Shown here piece after piece: positions 34,721 through 44,009 of a stretch of 64,000 nucleotides of DNA. Location: positions 30,422 through 94,421 of the forward strand of contig CALAIY010000028.1 in NCBI GenBank assembly GCA_937922595.1, in the 5' to 3' direction. The first letter of the stretch is position 1, and every line of letters begins with the position of its first letter. The notes below the pieces were generated by a model. It was not told where the DNA came from. It made no database searches and saw only the letters and a list, made by a program, of their open reading frames with translations. The position numbers and the translations under genes are program-made. The DNA comes from an uncultured Verrucomicrobiales bacterium (lineage in GTDB: Bacteria > Verrucomicrobiota > Verrucomicrobiia > Verrucomicrobiales > DEV007).

Positions 34721-35317
34721 ATGAATTTGAACTCCACCTCAGCTCTAGCTGCGATATTTTCAGTCGGACTCTCCGCATGTAGCCTCTACGAACCGGATAT
34801 GAGCGCAGCCTGGGAGGAGCCCATTCCCTCGACGCCAGGCGCCCTAAAAGAGGGAGAAACGCCCATGGCAGCAGCACTGTTTGCCGACCCTGAAGATCAA
34901 GAAATCGCCAATTTACTCGCACTCGAAAGAGAAGAGCCCATTCCTTTTTTGCGCCCCACTGAATCTGATTCCCCCGCACCGATCATTGCCAAGGTCACAT
35001 CAGTGCCAGCGCCAGAGGCGATTGCACCCGCCACAATATCACCCCCGATTCCCATTCCCAAGCCTCCCGAAGTGGAGCAATTAATTGTGCAGCCCCCCGT
35101 CATCATCGCAGGCTCAGGCGTGCCCGATCCGGGAACGATCGATGGCCCGCCTAGTGATCCAGAAGTCGCTGAAATCCGCACGGAAACTCTCGTGCCCCCC
35201 ACGAGCGATCCATTCGAGACGACGACGCTCACCCTCAATCCGGTATTCGATTCGCCACCCAGCATGAACTACGGCGTAAAACTCTCGGAAGAATCAACGC
35301 CCATGACCTCCGAATAA
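34721..35317 (+). CDS. Proline-rich putative lipoprotein
   Basis: A 198-residue protein from ATG 34721 (in-frame upstream codons would spoil the signal). The N-terminus has a lipoprotein signal with lipobox VGLSAC, so the mature protein starts at Cys20. The remainder is Pro, Glu, Ser and Thr-rich without a recognised fold (PPIPIPKPPEV, PDPGTIDGPPSDPEV), likely extended and disordered in the periplasm or on the outer membrane. It is transcribed alone; its stop is 8 nt from the convergent SulP gene. I do not recognise a family. Confidence 0.65.
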   Translation: MNLNSTSALAAIFSVGLSACSLYEPDMSAAWEEPIPSTPGALKEGETPMAAALFADPEDQEIANLLALEREEPIPFLRPTESDSPAPIIAKVTSVPAPEAIAPATISPPIPIPKPPEVEQLIVQPPVIIAGSGVPDPGTIDGPPSDPEVAEIRTETLVPPTSDPFETTTLTLNPVFDSPPSMNYGVKLSEESTPMTSE

Positions 35318-35324
35318 GCAGCCG

Positions 35325-37133
35325 CTACTCTTGGGGTTTATTCGGGTCGTGGTAAATTTTCACCTCGGGCTCAACTTCCGGCCCGAGAATCTGCTGCGCA
35401 CGAATGAGGGCGTTTCGCGTAGCGAGATTGGGGTTTCCCGTAGAACCCGGAAAGATATTGTCGCGACCTATTATTTCAACGATCCCCGAATTTTTCAGGA
35501 CGCGATAGACGTCTTTCATAACGCCGGAGACAATGAGGTCACGGCCGTTTTTGCGCAGAAGTCGGACGAGTTCTTCAAGCGCCATGACACTTGTCGCATC
35601 AAGATTGCGCGCATTTTTCATGCGAAGAATAATGATGCGAAGCGCCGGGTCGTCGCTCGTGCGCTGCATCTGAGTGCGGAAAAGTTCGGCAGCACCAAAG
35701 AAGAGCTCGCCTTCCACATGGACAATTGAAATCGAGGGAATCTCCCGCGCAGCGGGGCCACGCTCCCGCAACTGCCCCCCCTCATCGAACGCGTATTCCA
35801 CAAGCTCAGGTCGCGCCGATTTCCGAAGATAGAGCACAATAGAAACACCTACGCCGACAAAGATCGCCACGTGGAGCGGTAAAATCAGCGTCGCAAGCAC
35901 CGTGATCACCACAGTGACCGCATCCGACATCGTCGCCGCCAAACAAATCCGAAGATTGCGCAAATTAATAAGGGAAACAGCAATCGCGATCACGAGCGCC
36001 GCAAGAGCAGCCTTGGGCACAAATCCCACATACCCACCCAAAGTAAGCGCACCAGCAAGACAAAGCGCACCCGAGACAAGGCTAGCAACTTGAGTACGCG
36101 CACCGCTCGCCACATTAAGCGCCGAGCGAGTAAGCGAACCACTAGCCGGCATCCCGCTCAGAAATGCAGTCGCCATATTCGTCGCCCCGAGAGCAAGCAT
36201 ATCCTGGTTCAAATTCGGACGTTCGCGAGTGCGTGCGGCAAGCGTCTTCGCCATTACCGAATGCTCAAGTGACGCAAGAAAAGCGATCGCAAAAGCAATC
36301 CCGATAAGATGGCTCACATCACTCCAAAACCCCGGGCGAAACACATCTGGAAATGGAGGCCTGAGCTCCGACGTCTCGTAAGCATTAAAAGTCGCAAGCG
36401 AATCCCACCCCAACAACACCGCAGCACCACTCGCCCCAACCAACGTAATCGCAAAAACCGGCAACGCCGGAAACCGCTTCACTCCAAATTGGTAAACCAC
36501 AAAACTCACCACCCCCAGCACCAGCGGTTGCCACTGAGTGCTTCCAAGTTCCGCAAGGGTACCCCCAATAATTGAAAAAAATGTCTTCACCCCCTCCACC
36601 GGCGGCGGAGCGACACCAAGGACGTGCTTCAGCTGATTTCCAATAATAAGCACCGCCGCCCCAGTAAGATATCCCACGATCACACTTCGGCTGATATATT
36701 GCACCAAATCCGCCATCCGGAAAAACGCCCCCATCACCAGCGTCAGCCCCACCAGCAAAACCAGCACCGGCAGCATCGCAATCCCATCCGCCACCCCCGT
36801 TGCCGCGAGCGCACTAAAAAGCATAAAAGCCGTCGCATTCGTCGGCCCAATAATCGGAAGTCGGCTACTCGCAAATAACGGAGCCACCAGCGCCGCAACC
36901 GCCGAGCAACTGATCCCATAAGCAATCGGAATATCCGCAATCGCCGCATAAGCCATCCCCTGCGGAAGAGCGAGCAGCGCCACATTCAGCCCGGCACGCA
37001 AATCGCGCGGCAGCCATCGCGCCTTATAGCCAAATAAAGTTTTCCCCAATGGAAACGGTGAGAGGGCACCGGCATCCCAGTAGGTTTTGAGCCCCTGGCG
37101 GAAGTTTCGGAATAGGCTTGTAGTGCCAGCCAT
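35325..37133 (-). CDS. SulP-family anion transporter with STAS domain
   Basis: A 602-residue inner-membrane transporter. The membrane part (~45-445, about 12-14 helices) begins RWLPRDLRAGLNVALLALPQGMAYA and contains the SulP signature PIAYGISCSAVAALV and SRLPIIGPTNAT, then GMPASGSLTRSALN. The cytoplasmic STAS domain (~465-570) shows IVHVEGELFFGAAE, LRIIILRMKNARNLDATSVMALEELVRLL (short parts) and the anti-sigma-antagonist-like loop. Family members move sulfate, bicarbonate, molybdate or other anions; the substrate cannot be set from sequence. No carbonic anhydrase or sulfate-reduction gene is adjacent. Confidence 0.92.
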   Translation of the reverse strand: MAGTTSLFRNFRQGLKTYWDAGALSPFPLGKTLFGYKARWLPRDLRAGLNVALLALPQGMAYAAIADIPIAYGISCSAVAALVAPLFASSRLPIIGPTNATAFMLFSALAATGVADGIAMLPVLVLLVGLTLVMGAFFRMADLVQYISRSVIVGYLTGAAVLIIGNQLKHVLGVAPPPVEGVKTFFSIIGGTLAELGSTQWQPLVLGVVSFVVYQFGVKRFPALPVFAITLVGASGAAVLLGWDSLATFNAYETSELRPPFPDVFRPGFWSDVSHLIGIAFAIAFLASLEHSVMAKTLAARTRERPNLNQDMLALGATNMATAFLSGMPASGSLTRSALNVASGARTQVASLVSGALCLAGALTLGGYVGFVPKAALAALVIAIAVSLINLRNLRICLAATMSDAVTVVITVLATLILPLHVAIFVGVGVSIVLYLRKSARPELVEYAFDEGGQLRERGPAAREIPSISIVHVEGELFFGAAELFRTQMQRTSDDPALRIIILRMKNARNLDATSVMALEELVRLLRKNGRDLIVSGVMKDVYRVLKNSGIVEIIGRDNIFPGSTGNPNLATRNALIRAQQILGPEVEPEVKIYHDPNKPQE

Positions 37134-37234
37134 CGTGGAATCACTAACACTCTCACACTTCTTGTCCCACTACCACCACAGATCCAAGAAAACAGCCTTT
37201 TACGTTTTGCCTCCCAGCACGTAACTTCCACACA

Positions 37235-38305
37235 ATGGAAGTATTCGATGTCGCCGTGATCGGCTCCGGCCCCGCAGGCTCCACCTGCGCCACCCTAGCT
37301 GCACGCTCAGGAAAACGCGTTCTCCTCATCGATCGCGCCCTATTCCCCCGAGAAAAAGTCTGCGGCGATTGCCTCAATCCCCGCGCCTGGCCAGTCATCA
37401 AAGAGCTCGGCCTCGAGCAACGCATCCGCGCCCTCTCTCACGCCCAGCTCACCACAGTCCGCTTCGAGACCACCACCGGCACTGGTTTCGACGTCCCCCT
37501 CCCCCGCAATGCAGATGGCTCAGCCCACGAAATCGCCATCCGCCGGAGCCTTCTAGATGCCCTCCTCCTCGAGCAAGCGACCAACACTCGAGGGGTGACC
37601 GTTCGTCAAGACGAAACTCTTCGTGCACTCGCTCGCACTGGATCCGTCTGGGCCATGGACACCACAAATGGATCTCACTTCGCGAAAACACTCGTCGCCG
37701 CCGACGGCCGCAATTCCACCGTTTGCCGCCTCCTTCGCATCGCCCCCGCAATGACAGTAGGTCGCGTCGGCCTCGGCACCCACGCCCACCTTAAAAACGA
37801 CATCTACTCCAGCACCGTCCTCCTCAGGCTACTCGAAGGCGGCTACATGGGCCTCGCCCCCATCGGCGATGGCCTCACCAATATCTGCGTCGTCGCCACC
37901 CCCCCACGCCTCCGCGCACTCCGCACATGGAGCGAAGACGCCCTCATGCTCGATCCCGATACCACCACATGGCACTCCGTCGCCCCCCTCTCACGAAAGC
38001 CAGTCGCCCCCGTCCCCTGCACCGGCCTCTACGTCATCGGCGATGCAGCCCGCGTCGTCGAGCCCTTCACCGGAGAAGGCATCACCTACGCCCTCCAGAC
38101 AGGATCCCTCGCCGCCCGCGCCATCGCCAATTCCGACCCAGCAGCATTCACCTCCGCCTGCCGCGCACTCTACAAAAAGAGCCTCTGGGTAAACCACCTT
38201 TCCCGCCTCGCCGTCACCCGCCCACGCATCGGCAATTCCCTCCTCCTAGCCGCCCGCAGCTTCCCCGCACTCCTGCCCGCGCTCACAGCGAAAGTAGTCA
38301 CCTAA
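37235..38305 (+). CDS. FAD-dependent oxidoreductase, geranylgeranyl-reductase-like
   Basis: A 356-residue flavoprotein. GxGxxG FAD motif at 10-15 (VIGSGPAGSTCA), a KVCGDCLNPRA block replacing the usual PCGGG, ATG-like VAADGRNSTVCR, and the C-terminal FAD motif YVIGDAARVVEPFTGEGITYAL. This architecture belongs to the geranylgeranyl reductase / halogenase-like group that reduces isoprenoid chains or hydroxylates aromatics. Neighbours give no pathway clue. It ends 1 nt before the stop of the convergent Nudix gene. Confidence 0.82.
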   Translation: MEVFDVAVIGSGPAGSTCATLAARSGKRVLLIDRALFPREKVCGDCLNPRAWPVIKELGLEQRIRALSHAQLTTVRFETTTGTGFDVPLPRNADGSAHEIAIRRSLLDALLLEQATNTRGVTVRQDETLRALARTGSVWAMDTTNGSHFAKTLVAADGRNSTVCRLLRIAPAMTVGRVGLGTHAHLKNDIYSSTVLLRLLEGGYMGLAPIGDGLTNICVVATPPRLRALRTWSEDALMLDPDTTTWHSVAPLSRKPVAPVPCTGLYVIGDAARVVEPFTGEGITYALQTGSLAARAIANSDPAAFTSACRALYKKSLWVNHLSRLAVTRPRIGNSLLLAARSFPALLPALTAKVVT

Positions 38306-38306
38306 T

Positions 38307-38771
38307 CTATTTCAATTTCACCTTGAAGAAATCGCGAAACACAGAGCGATAAACATCCTTCTTGAAATCCGGCACCCAATCGATCTCAAAATCCTCCGGC
38401 TTAATCCACCGATACTTATCAAACTCCTCATCCTCACCATCAAGCTTGATATCCTTATCCTTCCCCCGGAAATCACAGTGAAAATACACCTGTTCCTGAC
38501 CGCTGTACTTACCATTTTTCAACCGCCCATCCGGAAAGATGTAGCGATATCCCCCTCGCTTCTTTTTAATCTCATAGAGCCTTGAGCTCAATCCAATCTC
38601 CTCCTTCACCTCACGATAGAGCGCCTTTTTATCCGACTCCCCCTTATCCACTCCCCCTTGGGGAAACTGCCACGCGCCATCACGATCACTTCTATGCCCA
38701 ATAAATATCCTCCCCTTACCGTCTTCTAATATAACCGCCACATTGCGGCGAAACTGCAGTTTGCGACCCAT
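38307..38771 (-). CDS. Nudix hydrolase, RppH/diadenosine-polyphosphatase-like
   Basis: A 154-residue protein with a perfect Nudix box at 39-61 (G-x5-E-x7-REVKEEIG-L). The opening FRRNVAVILEDGKGRIFIGHRSD, read in short parts, and WQFPQGGVDKGE closely match RppH, which removes 5' pyrophosphate from mRNA and starts decay; some relatives hydrolyse Ap4A instead. The gene has a textbook AGGAGG ribosome-binding site 6 nt before the ATG, unusual in this window, and that site can be hidden in a 5-bp hairpin (38778-38790). rppH is likely but not certain. Confidence 0.88.
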   Translation of the reverse strand: MGRKLQFRRNVAVILEDGKGRIFIGHRSDRDGAWQFPQGGVDKGESDKKALYREVKEEIGLSSRLYEIKKKRGGYRYIFPDGRLKNGKYSGQEQVYFHCDFRGKDKDIKLDGEDEEFDKYRWIKPEDFEIDWVPDFKKDVYRSVFRDFFKVKLK

Positions 38772-38777
38772 AAAGAA

Positions 38778-38790
38778 CCTCCTATGGAGG
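38778..38790 (-). promoter_or_regulatory. Hairpin sequestering the Shine-Dalgarno of the Nudix gene
   Basis: On the minus-strand mRNA, CCUCC pairs with GGAGG around a 3-nt AUA loop; the GGAGG is the ribosome-binding site located 6 nt before the ATG at 38771. Such a hairpin could lower or condition translation (for example by temperature). Confidence 0.45.
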
Positions 38791-38821
38791 AGACTCCACC
38801 TCCCCGCAACCCCAAGAACTT

Positions 38822-39322
38822 ATGCCCCATAAAAAACTCCTCATCACTGCCATCATCGCAGGAGACATCCTCATCGCCGCATACCTCTTTCTCATCCACT
38901 GGTCACCAGAAAACGCCTCTCGCCGCGCCCAAGACTCCTTCATTGAAGCCATCGCCACCCGCGACACCAAGCACCTCGCCAAAAGCATCTCCCCCACCTA
39001 CGCCGACACCTGGGGAATGAATCAAGCAAACGTCGAAGAAGGATTCCGCGAAATCCTCAAAGGATTCATCAGCACTGCCCCCGAATGGACCGAAGAATCC
39101 GATACCCTCGAAAATGACACCGCCACCTTCACCGGTCGCCTTCGCCTAAAAGGTCGAGCCCTCCCCTTTGGCCAACTCGTCCAATCCCGCCTCAATTCCA
39201 CCAAAGCCCCTTTCACCTTCACCTGGCAACGCGAAGGCACCCCCTGGACCTGGAAGCTCACCAAACTAGAAAACGAAGACCTCCACATTCCAAAAAACAT
39301 CCACCACACCCTTGACCTATAA
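38822..39322 (+). CDS. Unknown single-pass membrane protein with NTF2-like domain
   Basis: A 166-residue protein. Residues ~5-27 are one membrane segment (LLITAIIAGDILIAAYLFLI). The outside part (~30-160) has the order of a small NTF2/SnoaL-like fold: RRAQDSFIEAIATRDTKHLAKSIS, then strands around TATFTGRLRLKGRALPFG and FTFTWQREGTPWTWKLTKLE. No catalytic residue identified. It diverges from the Nudix gene, and its last 6 bp overlap the convergent propeller gene. Confidence 0.65.
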   Translation: MPHKKLLITAIIAGDILIAAYLFLIHWSPENASRRAQDSFIEAIATRDTKHLAKSISPTYADTWGMNQANVEEGFREILKGFISTAPEWTEESDTLENDTATFTGRLRLKGRALPFGQLVQSRLNSTKAPFTFTWQREGTPWTWKLTKLENEDLHIPKNIHHTLDL

Positions 39323-40498
39323 CGCCACCGCGATCAATCGGGTCGCCGTCCTTAGCAATAGCCTCCCTCCCACAAAAGCCGGCGTCGCATAAAGCGGCTC
39401 ACCAACCTCAGATCTCCCCAGCACCTCAAAAGCGCCTCCTGCTCGCAGCATCACCACCTCCCCCTTTTTACTACAGCCAACCAACACATCACCTAAAAGC
39501 AAAGGTGAAGCATAGCACGGACCCGACGCCCGCTCTCGCCACAGCGTCTCGCCACCCCCCACCTCCACACAATGCACCACCCCGCCGTCCCCCCAAAGAT
39601 AAAGGCGTCCCCCATCTGAAACACCCGTTGGCACATACGGAAGCCCCTTCTTCACAGAAAACGCCTCCCCTCCCGGCACCACAGGAAAAGCCACACTCTG
39701 CTTTCCCGCCGAGCCAGAACCCGCAGAAGCAAAAACATGCGCCCCCAGAAACACCGGCGAAGCCACCGTCCGCTCACCAAATACCGCCTCACTCTCCCAC
39801 TCAATCCTTCCACTTACCGAATGAATTGCGGTAAGCCCATATGGCGTACCACCCACCACCACGGTATCTGCATCCAGCTCTAGCGGAGTTGAAAACGACG
39901 TCTTTTCCGCCGCCCGAGCCACCCGCCACTTCTCTACCCCCGTCTCCAAATCAAACCCAAGAATCGCCCCCTCACCCACACAATCATTCGGCACCACAAG
40001 CACCCCACCAGACACCACCGGAGACGCAGCACTTCCATGCTCCTCTGAATACGCTCCCACCTCGATGTCCCACACCATTTGCCCCAAATGATCCAAAGCA
40101 GCCGCTCGCCGCACCCTCCCCGTCGTCCAGGATAAGTAAACCCTCTCAGCATCAGCACAGACAGTAGAAGAAGCCATCCCATTAAACTTATGATGCGGAT
40201 ACCCGGTCACCTCCCACCGCTTCTCCCAAAGCCTCTTCCCATCCTCCAACCCAAAGGCAGCTAAAACCAACGCACCCTCATCAAGCACCGTTAAATAAAC
40301 CTTCCCTCCAAAAACAACCGGCGAACTATGCCCCTTCCCCTCCAGCTTCGCCTCCCACACATAATCAGCCTCACTGAAACTCATCTTCCCCGGAGCCTCA
40401 TCCGCACGAGATCGTCCACCCTCCCCCAAAAAACGCGGCCAATCATCCGCCACCGCAGAAACCAAAGCGAGCGCAGAACACAGAAATACAATCTTCAT
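39317..40498 (-). CDS. Exported PQQ-like beta-propeller repeat protein
   Basis: A 393-residue protein from ATG 40498 with signal peptide MKIVFLCSALALVSAVA. It begins DDWPRFLGEGGRSRAD, the standard opening of planctomycete/verrucomicrobial PQQ-like propellers, and carries six to seven WD/PQQ-type repeats ending in W (for example EDGKRLWEKRW, LGQMVWDIEV, ETGVEKWRVA, VSGRIEWESE, GGGETLWRER), each with 'SPVVxGGxVYL' strands. PQQ-binding residues are not obviously conserved, so it is probably a BamB-like scaffold and not a dehydrogenase. Stop overlaps the convergent 38822 gene by 6 bp. Confidence 0.85.
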   Translation of the reverse strand: MKIVFLCSALALVSAVADDWPRFLGEGGRSRADEAPGKMSFSEADYVWEAKLEGKGHSSPVVFGGKVYLTVLDEGALVLAAFGLEDGKRLWEKRWEVTGYPHHKFNGMASSTVCADAERVYLSWTTGRVRRAAALDHLGQMVWDIEVGAYSEEHGSAASPVVSGGVLVVPNDCVGEGAILGFDLETGVEKWRVARAAEKTSFSTPLELDADTVVVGGTPYGLTAIHSVSGRIEWESEAVFGERTVASPVFLGAHVFASAGSGSAGKQSVAFPVVPGGEAFSVKKGLPYVPTGVSDGGRLYLWGDGGVVHCVEVGGGETLWRERASGPCYASPLLLGDVLVGCSKKGEVVMLRAGGAFEVLGRSEVGEPLYATPAFVGGRLLLRTATRLIAVAL

Positions 40499-40571
40499 CC
40501 TCCCCACTACCCCACACCCGCCTCAAAGGAAAACAAATTGCCCCCACTCCACCTCCCCCTACTATCGCTCC

Positions 40572-41183
40572 ATGCCCACTCCTCCAAAAGCCGTTCTCTA
40601 CGACATCGGAAATGTCATCGTCCGATTCGATTTCAAACCCGCAGCCGATAAAATTCGCGCCCAGTCAGAAAACCCCGACCTAGATCTCCTCCCCACCCTC
40701 GAAGAAATTAAACTCCCCTTCGAACGCGGCGATATAGACAACGACACCTTCATCACCGGAGCCATCGAACGCTGCAAATTCACCGGCACCCGCGAAGAAT
40801 TCATCGCAGCATGGGAAGACATCTTCACCTTAAACCAACCCATGGTCGAATCTGTCGCCACCCTCGCGAAAAAACTCCCCCTCTACATCCTATCGAATAC
40901 CAGCGGCCTGCACATGGATTACATCCTGCGCACCTACCCTGTCTTCGATCACTTCAAAGACTCCATCTACAGCTACGCAGTTAAAATGGAGAAACCCGAA
41001 CCTGAAATCTACGACGCCGTCATCAAAAAATTTGGCATCGCCCCAAGCGACTTTCTCTACATCGACGACCGCCCAGAAAACGCCGAAGCCGGTCGAGCCC
41101 ACGGCTTCCGCACCCACCAATACGACCCAGACAATCACGCAGCTTTCCTCACCTTCCTCAAAGATGAAGGTCTCGAAATCTAA
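40572..41183 (+). CDS. HAD-superfamily phosphatase, YihX-like
   Basis: A 203-residue HAD (subfamily IA) protein. Motif I is VLYDIGNV with nucleophile Asp11; motif II LSNTSG; motif III KMEKPEPEIY with the conserved Lys; motif IV IDDRPENAEAG. The DIGNVIVRFDF start and IDDRPEN motif closely follow E. coli YihX, an alpha-D-glucose-1-phosphate phosphatase. The second Asp of motif I is replaced by Gly, as in YihX. Substrate therefore likely a sugar phosphate. Its last 4 bp overlap the convergent sensor kinase gene. Confidence 0.85.
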   Translation: MPTPPKAVLYDIGNVIVRFDFKPAADKIRAQSENPDLDLLPTLEEIKLPFERGDIDNDTFITGAIERCKFTGTREEFIAAWEDIFTLNQPMVESVATLAKKLPLYILSNTSGLHMDYILRTYPVFDHFKDSIYSYAVKMEKPEPEIYDAVIKKFGIAPSDFLYIDDRPENAEAGRAHGFRTHQYDPDNHAAFLTFLKDEGLEI

Positions 41184-43963
41184 CTTCGCAGAGCAATCCC
41201 ATCCTCTCCGCCCACCGCTTCACCCCGGCCTGGAATCTCCTGCTCATCATCAGCCCGCTCAGTAGACCGATCAATCACCTCACGCACCACAGTGGGGAGC
41301 TCCGCCACCTTATACGGCTTTTGAATCAACCCCTCAGGCAGAATACCCACCTCATCCGCAAAATCATCCAGATCCAAAAGATAGCCGCTACAAATCACCA
41401 CCGGAAGCTCTGGCCGAACCTGGCGAATCACACGTAGCGTATCACTACCAGACATCTTTGGCATCGTAAGATCCAGCAAAACGAGTGCGATATCCTCACC
41501 GTGCGAACGCACCATCTCCACGCCCTCCACACCATCCGAAGCAGAAAGCGTCTTAAACCCCGCATGCCCCAGCACACTCTCCGCCACCGTCCGCACCACA
41601 CGCTCATCATCGATCAGGAGAATCGTTTCGCCTAATTTCGCCACGGCACCAGCCTTATCCGATTTCACTCCAGGCAAAGCTTGGCGCCCACCAGCAGCCA
41701 CATCCGCTTTAGGCAAGAAAATGGCAAACTCTGCCCCCCTTCCTTTCTCGGACTTACATTCAATCCAGCCACCATGCTGCTGCACGATACCATAAGACGT
41801 TGCAAGTCCAAGCCCCGTCCCCTTGCCCGGCTCTTTCGTTGTAAAAAACGGCTCAAAAATCTTATCGATCAATTCCTTCGGAATCCCCTGCCCAGTATCC
41901 GCCACCGTCAGCCTTACGTAATCCCCTGCAATAGCATCATGCAATGCCGCCTCCGAAATACCCACTTCTACATTCTCCGTAGCAAGCGTCAGTAAGCCCC
42001 CATCCTCCATCGCATCACGGGCATTCACACACATATTCATAACAACCTGCTGCACCTGCGCAGGATCCACCTTCACCCCCCAAAGATCCCCCTTCTTTTC
42101 CGCAGTAATCTCTACACGCGGATCAAACGTGTGCGAAAGCAAATCACAAACTTCCGTAAGGATGTTATTCACATTACAGACCTCGAGAGTAAGATGATTT
42201 CTTCTCGAGAAACCTAAAAGCTGCTTCACCAAGCTCGCCGCACGTTCCGCCGCCGTTCTCGCAGTACCGATAAACGGCGCACTGCCGCTCTCTTCCAGAG
42301 CAATTCCCCCCGTCATTTGCGCTAGGCTCAAATTTCCAATAATTCCGGTAAGAAGATTATTGAAATCATGCGCCACTCCACCCGCCAGTCGACCAATAGC
42401 CTCCATCTTCTGCGCCTGCTCCAGCCCCTTCTGCAACTCCTTCTGCTTCGTAAGATCCTCAAACATCCAAAGACGAGCAATAATTTCCCCATCTCCATCA
42501 CGTACCGGAGCCGCATAACTTGTAATCGAAAGCGCATTCGGAGAAAGCACCGTCCATTCCGCATCTCGCGATTCCCTCACATTTCGCTGAAGATCCTTCC
42601 AATGCGCCCTCATTAGCGCAGGCTCTTCAAAGCAATCGAAAAAACTCTTCTCAAAAGCCGCAAAATCTCCCCACACGAGATCACGCCCAGGAAGATTGAA
42701 GAACGTTCTCAAACGGTCATTCGCCGCAATCACAACCCCATCATTCCGTATAATCAATACAGCCTCCCTCGTCGACTCGAATGCCGCCCGAATCTGCGCG
42801 GACGCAAGCTCCAGCTCACGCTCAGACACACGAAGCTTCTCCGTCCCCTCCTTCACCTCCTCAATCAATGCACTACGATGCACTCCCACCTCCTCGGCCA
42901 TATTATTAAACGTCTCCGCAAGAAGACAAAACTCTTTAGTTCCATTTTCCGGAATCCGCGCATCAATATCTCCCTCAGCAACTTTCTTAGCAACCGTAGC
43001 CGCCCCAAACATCGACTTCGCAATAGGACCCGAAATTAAACTACCGGCAAAAAACGCCACCACAAGCGTCACGAGACCCGCAAGTATATGATACAAATTA
43101 CTCCTCGCCAAGACCCCTGTAATAATCGATTCAGGAACAAGAGTAATAACATACCAATTCTGCCCCACCTGGGTCTCATCCGCTCCTAGCCGGTCTGCCA
43201 CATAAATTATATTTTCATCATTACCATTTTTGTAAGTCCCACTATCTACCCCCCCACTAAGAGCGCTCGCAACTCCAGCATCAAACGATGAGTAAATTTT
43301 CGCCTTATCTCGATGAGCAATAATATTTCCGAAACGGTCAATCAGGACCGCCTCGCCCCCATCCTCAGTAGTAAATCCATCAACAACATCCCATATAGCC
43401 GTAAAGGGAAGCCTCGCCTTTAGAACAAAATTCACCATATCCCCATCCCTCCCTTCGTGAATTACCGGAAAATAGACCGACAGAAATAGCTCCTCCTCAT
43501 TCCCGAGCATCCGCTGTGGCGTTGAAATCTGCACCTTCCCCTCCATAGCATCAGAAAACCATCTGGAGTAATCTTTTGCCTCTGGTGGAATTGGATTAGT
43601 CGAGATCGCCATCTCACCGTTGGAATAATACAACGATATATCGTTGTACATCCCATAAACACTCACAAGGCGGAGCATCTCCGCCTCGCGCTCCTCCATC
43701 GTTGAATTCGGATCGAGAATTGTCGGATTCGTCTGAAGAACACGCAAATCGCTCGCTGCACGCTCCATCACAAGACCAACCTGGCGAGACAGGTCATTAC
43801 TAAGATCCCCGAATTTTTGATAAACCGACGTCTCGATCGCATTCGCGATCATCGAGCGACTGGAAATCGACAAAATCGCAACAGGCACGAGCCCGGAAAC
43901 AATCGTAGCCAACAAAAGTCGGCTCCGTATCGTCCCCCAAAACTTACCAAAGAATCTTATCAT
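41180..43963 (-). CDS. Hybrid sensor histidine kinase (dCACHE-HAMP-PAS-HisKA-HATPase-REC)
   Basis: A 927-residue membrane sensor. TM1 ~16-36; periplasmic dCACHE-type sensor ~40-285 ([50 protein letters not shown]); TM2 ~291-312; HAMP ~313-365; PAS ~390-505; HisKA with phospho-acceptor His532 ([14 protein letters not shown]); HATPase with [23 protein letters not shown] and [14 protein letters not shown]-terminal receiver with Asp831 ([11 protein letters not shown]). No DNA-binding regulator is encoded nearby, so output goes to an unlinked partner. It starts 46 nt after the PotD-like gene, which may provide the periplasmic ligand-binding protein. dCACHE domains bind amino acids and polyamines in many systems. 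Confidence 0.92.
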   Translation of the reverse strand: MIRFFGKFWGTIRSRLLLATIVSGLVPVAILSISSRSMIANAIETSVYQKFGDLSNDLSRQVGLVMERAASDLRVLQTNPTILDPNSTMEEREAEMLRLVSVYGMYNDISLYYSNGEMAISTNPIPPEAKDYSRWFSDAMEGKVQISTPQRMLGNEEELFLSVYFPVIHEGRDGDMVNFVLKARLPFTAIWDVVDGFTTEDGGEAVLIDRFGNIIAHRDKAKIYSSFDAGVASALSGGVDSGTYKNGNDENIIYVADRLGADETQVGQNWYVITLVPESIITGVLARSNLYHILAGLVTLVVAFFAGSLISGPIAKSMFGAATVAKKVAEGDIDARIPENGTKEFCLLAETFNNMAEEVGVHRSALIEEVKEGTEKLRVSERELELASAQIRAAFESTREAVLIIRNDGVVIAANDRLRTFFNLPGRDLVWGDFAAFEKSFFDCFEEPALMRAHWKDLQRNVRESRDAEWTVLSPNALSITSYAAPVRDGDGEIIARLWMFEDLTKQKELQKGLEQAQKMEAIGRLAGGVAHDFNNLLTGIIGNLSLAQMTGGIALEESGSAPFIGTARTAAERAASLVKQLLGFSRRNHLTLEVCNVNNILTEVCDLLSHTFDPRVEITAEKKGDLWGVKVDPAQVQQVVMNMCVNARDAMEDGGLLTLATENVEVGISEAALHDAIAGDYVRLTVADTGQGIPKELIDKIFEPFFTTKEPGKGTGLGLATSYGIVQQHGGWIECKSEKGRGAEFAIFLPKADVAAGGRQALPGVKSDKAGAVAKLGETILLIDDERVVRTVAESVLGHAGFKTLSASDGVEGVEMVRSHGEDIALVLLDLTMPKMSGSDTLRVIRQVRPELPVVICSGYLLDLDDFADEVGILPEGLIQKPYKVAELPTVVREVIDRSTERADDEQEIPGRGEAVGGEDGIALRS

Positions 43964-44009
43964 TTCATTAATTTATGCAGAGACATTGAAGCACTGTAGC
44001 ACTCAATCA

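Noticed and set aside
35325..37133. Calling the SulP protein a sulfate permease or bicarbonate transporter
   Set aside because: The family is broad and no neighbour (carbonic anhydrase, cys genes) fixes the substrate.
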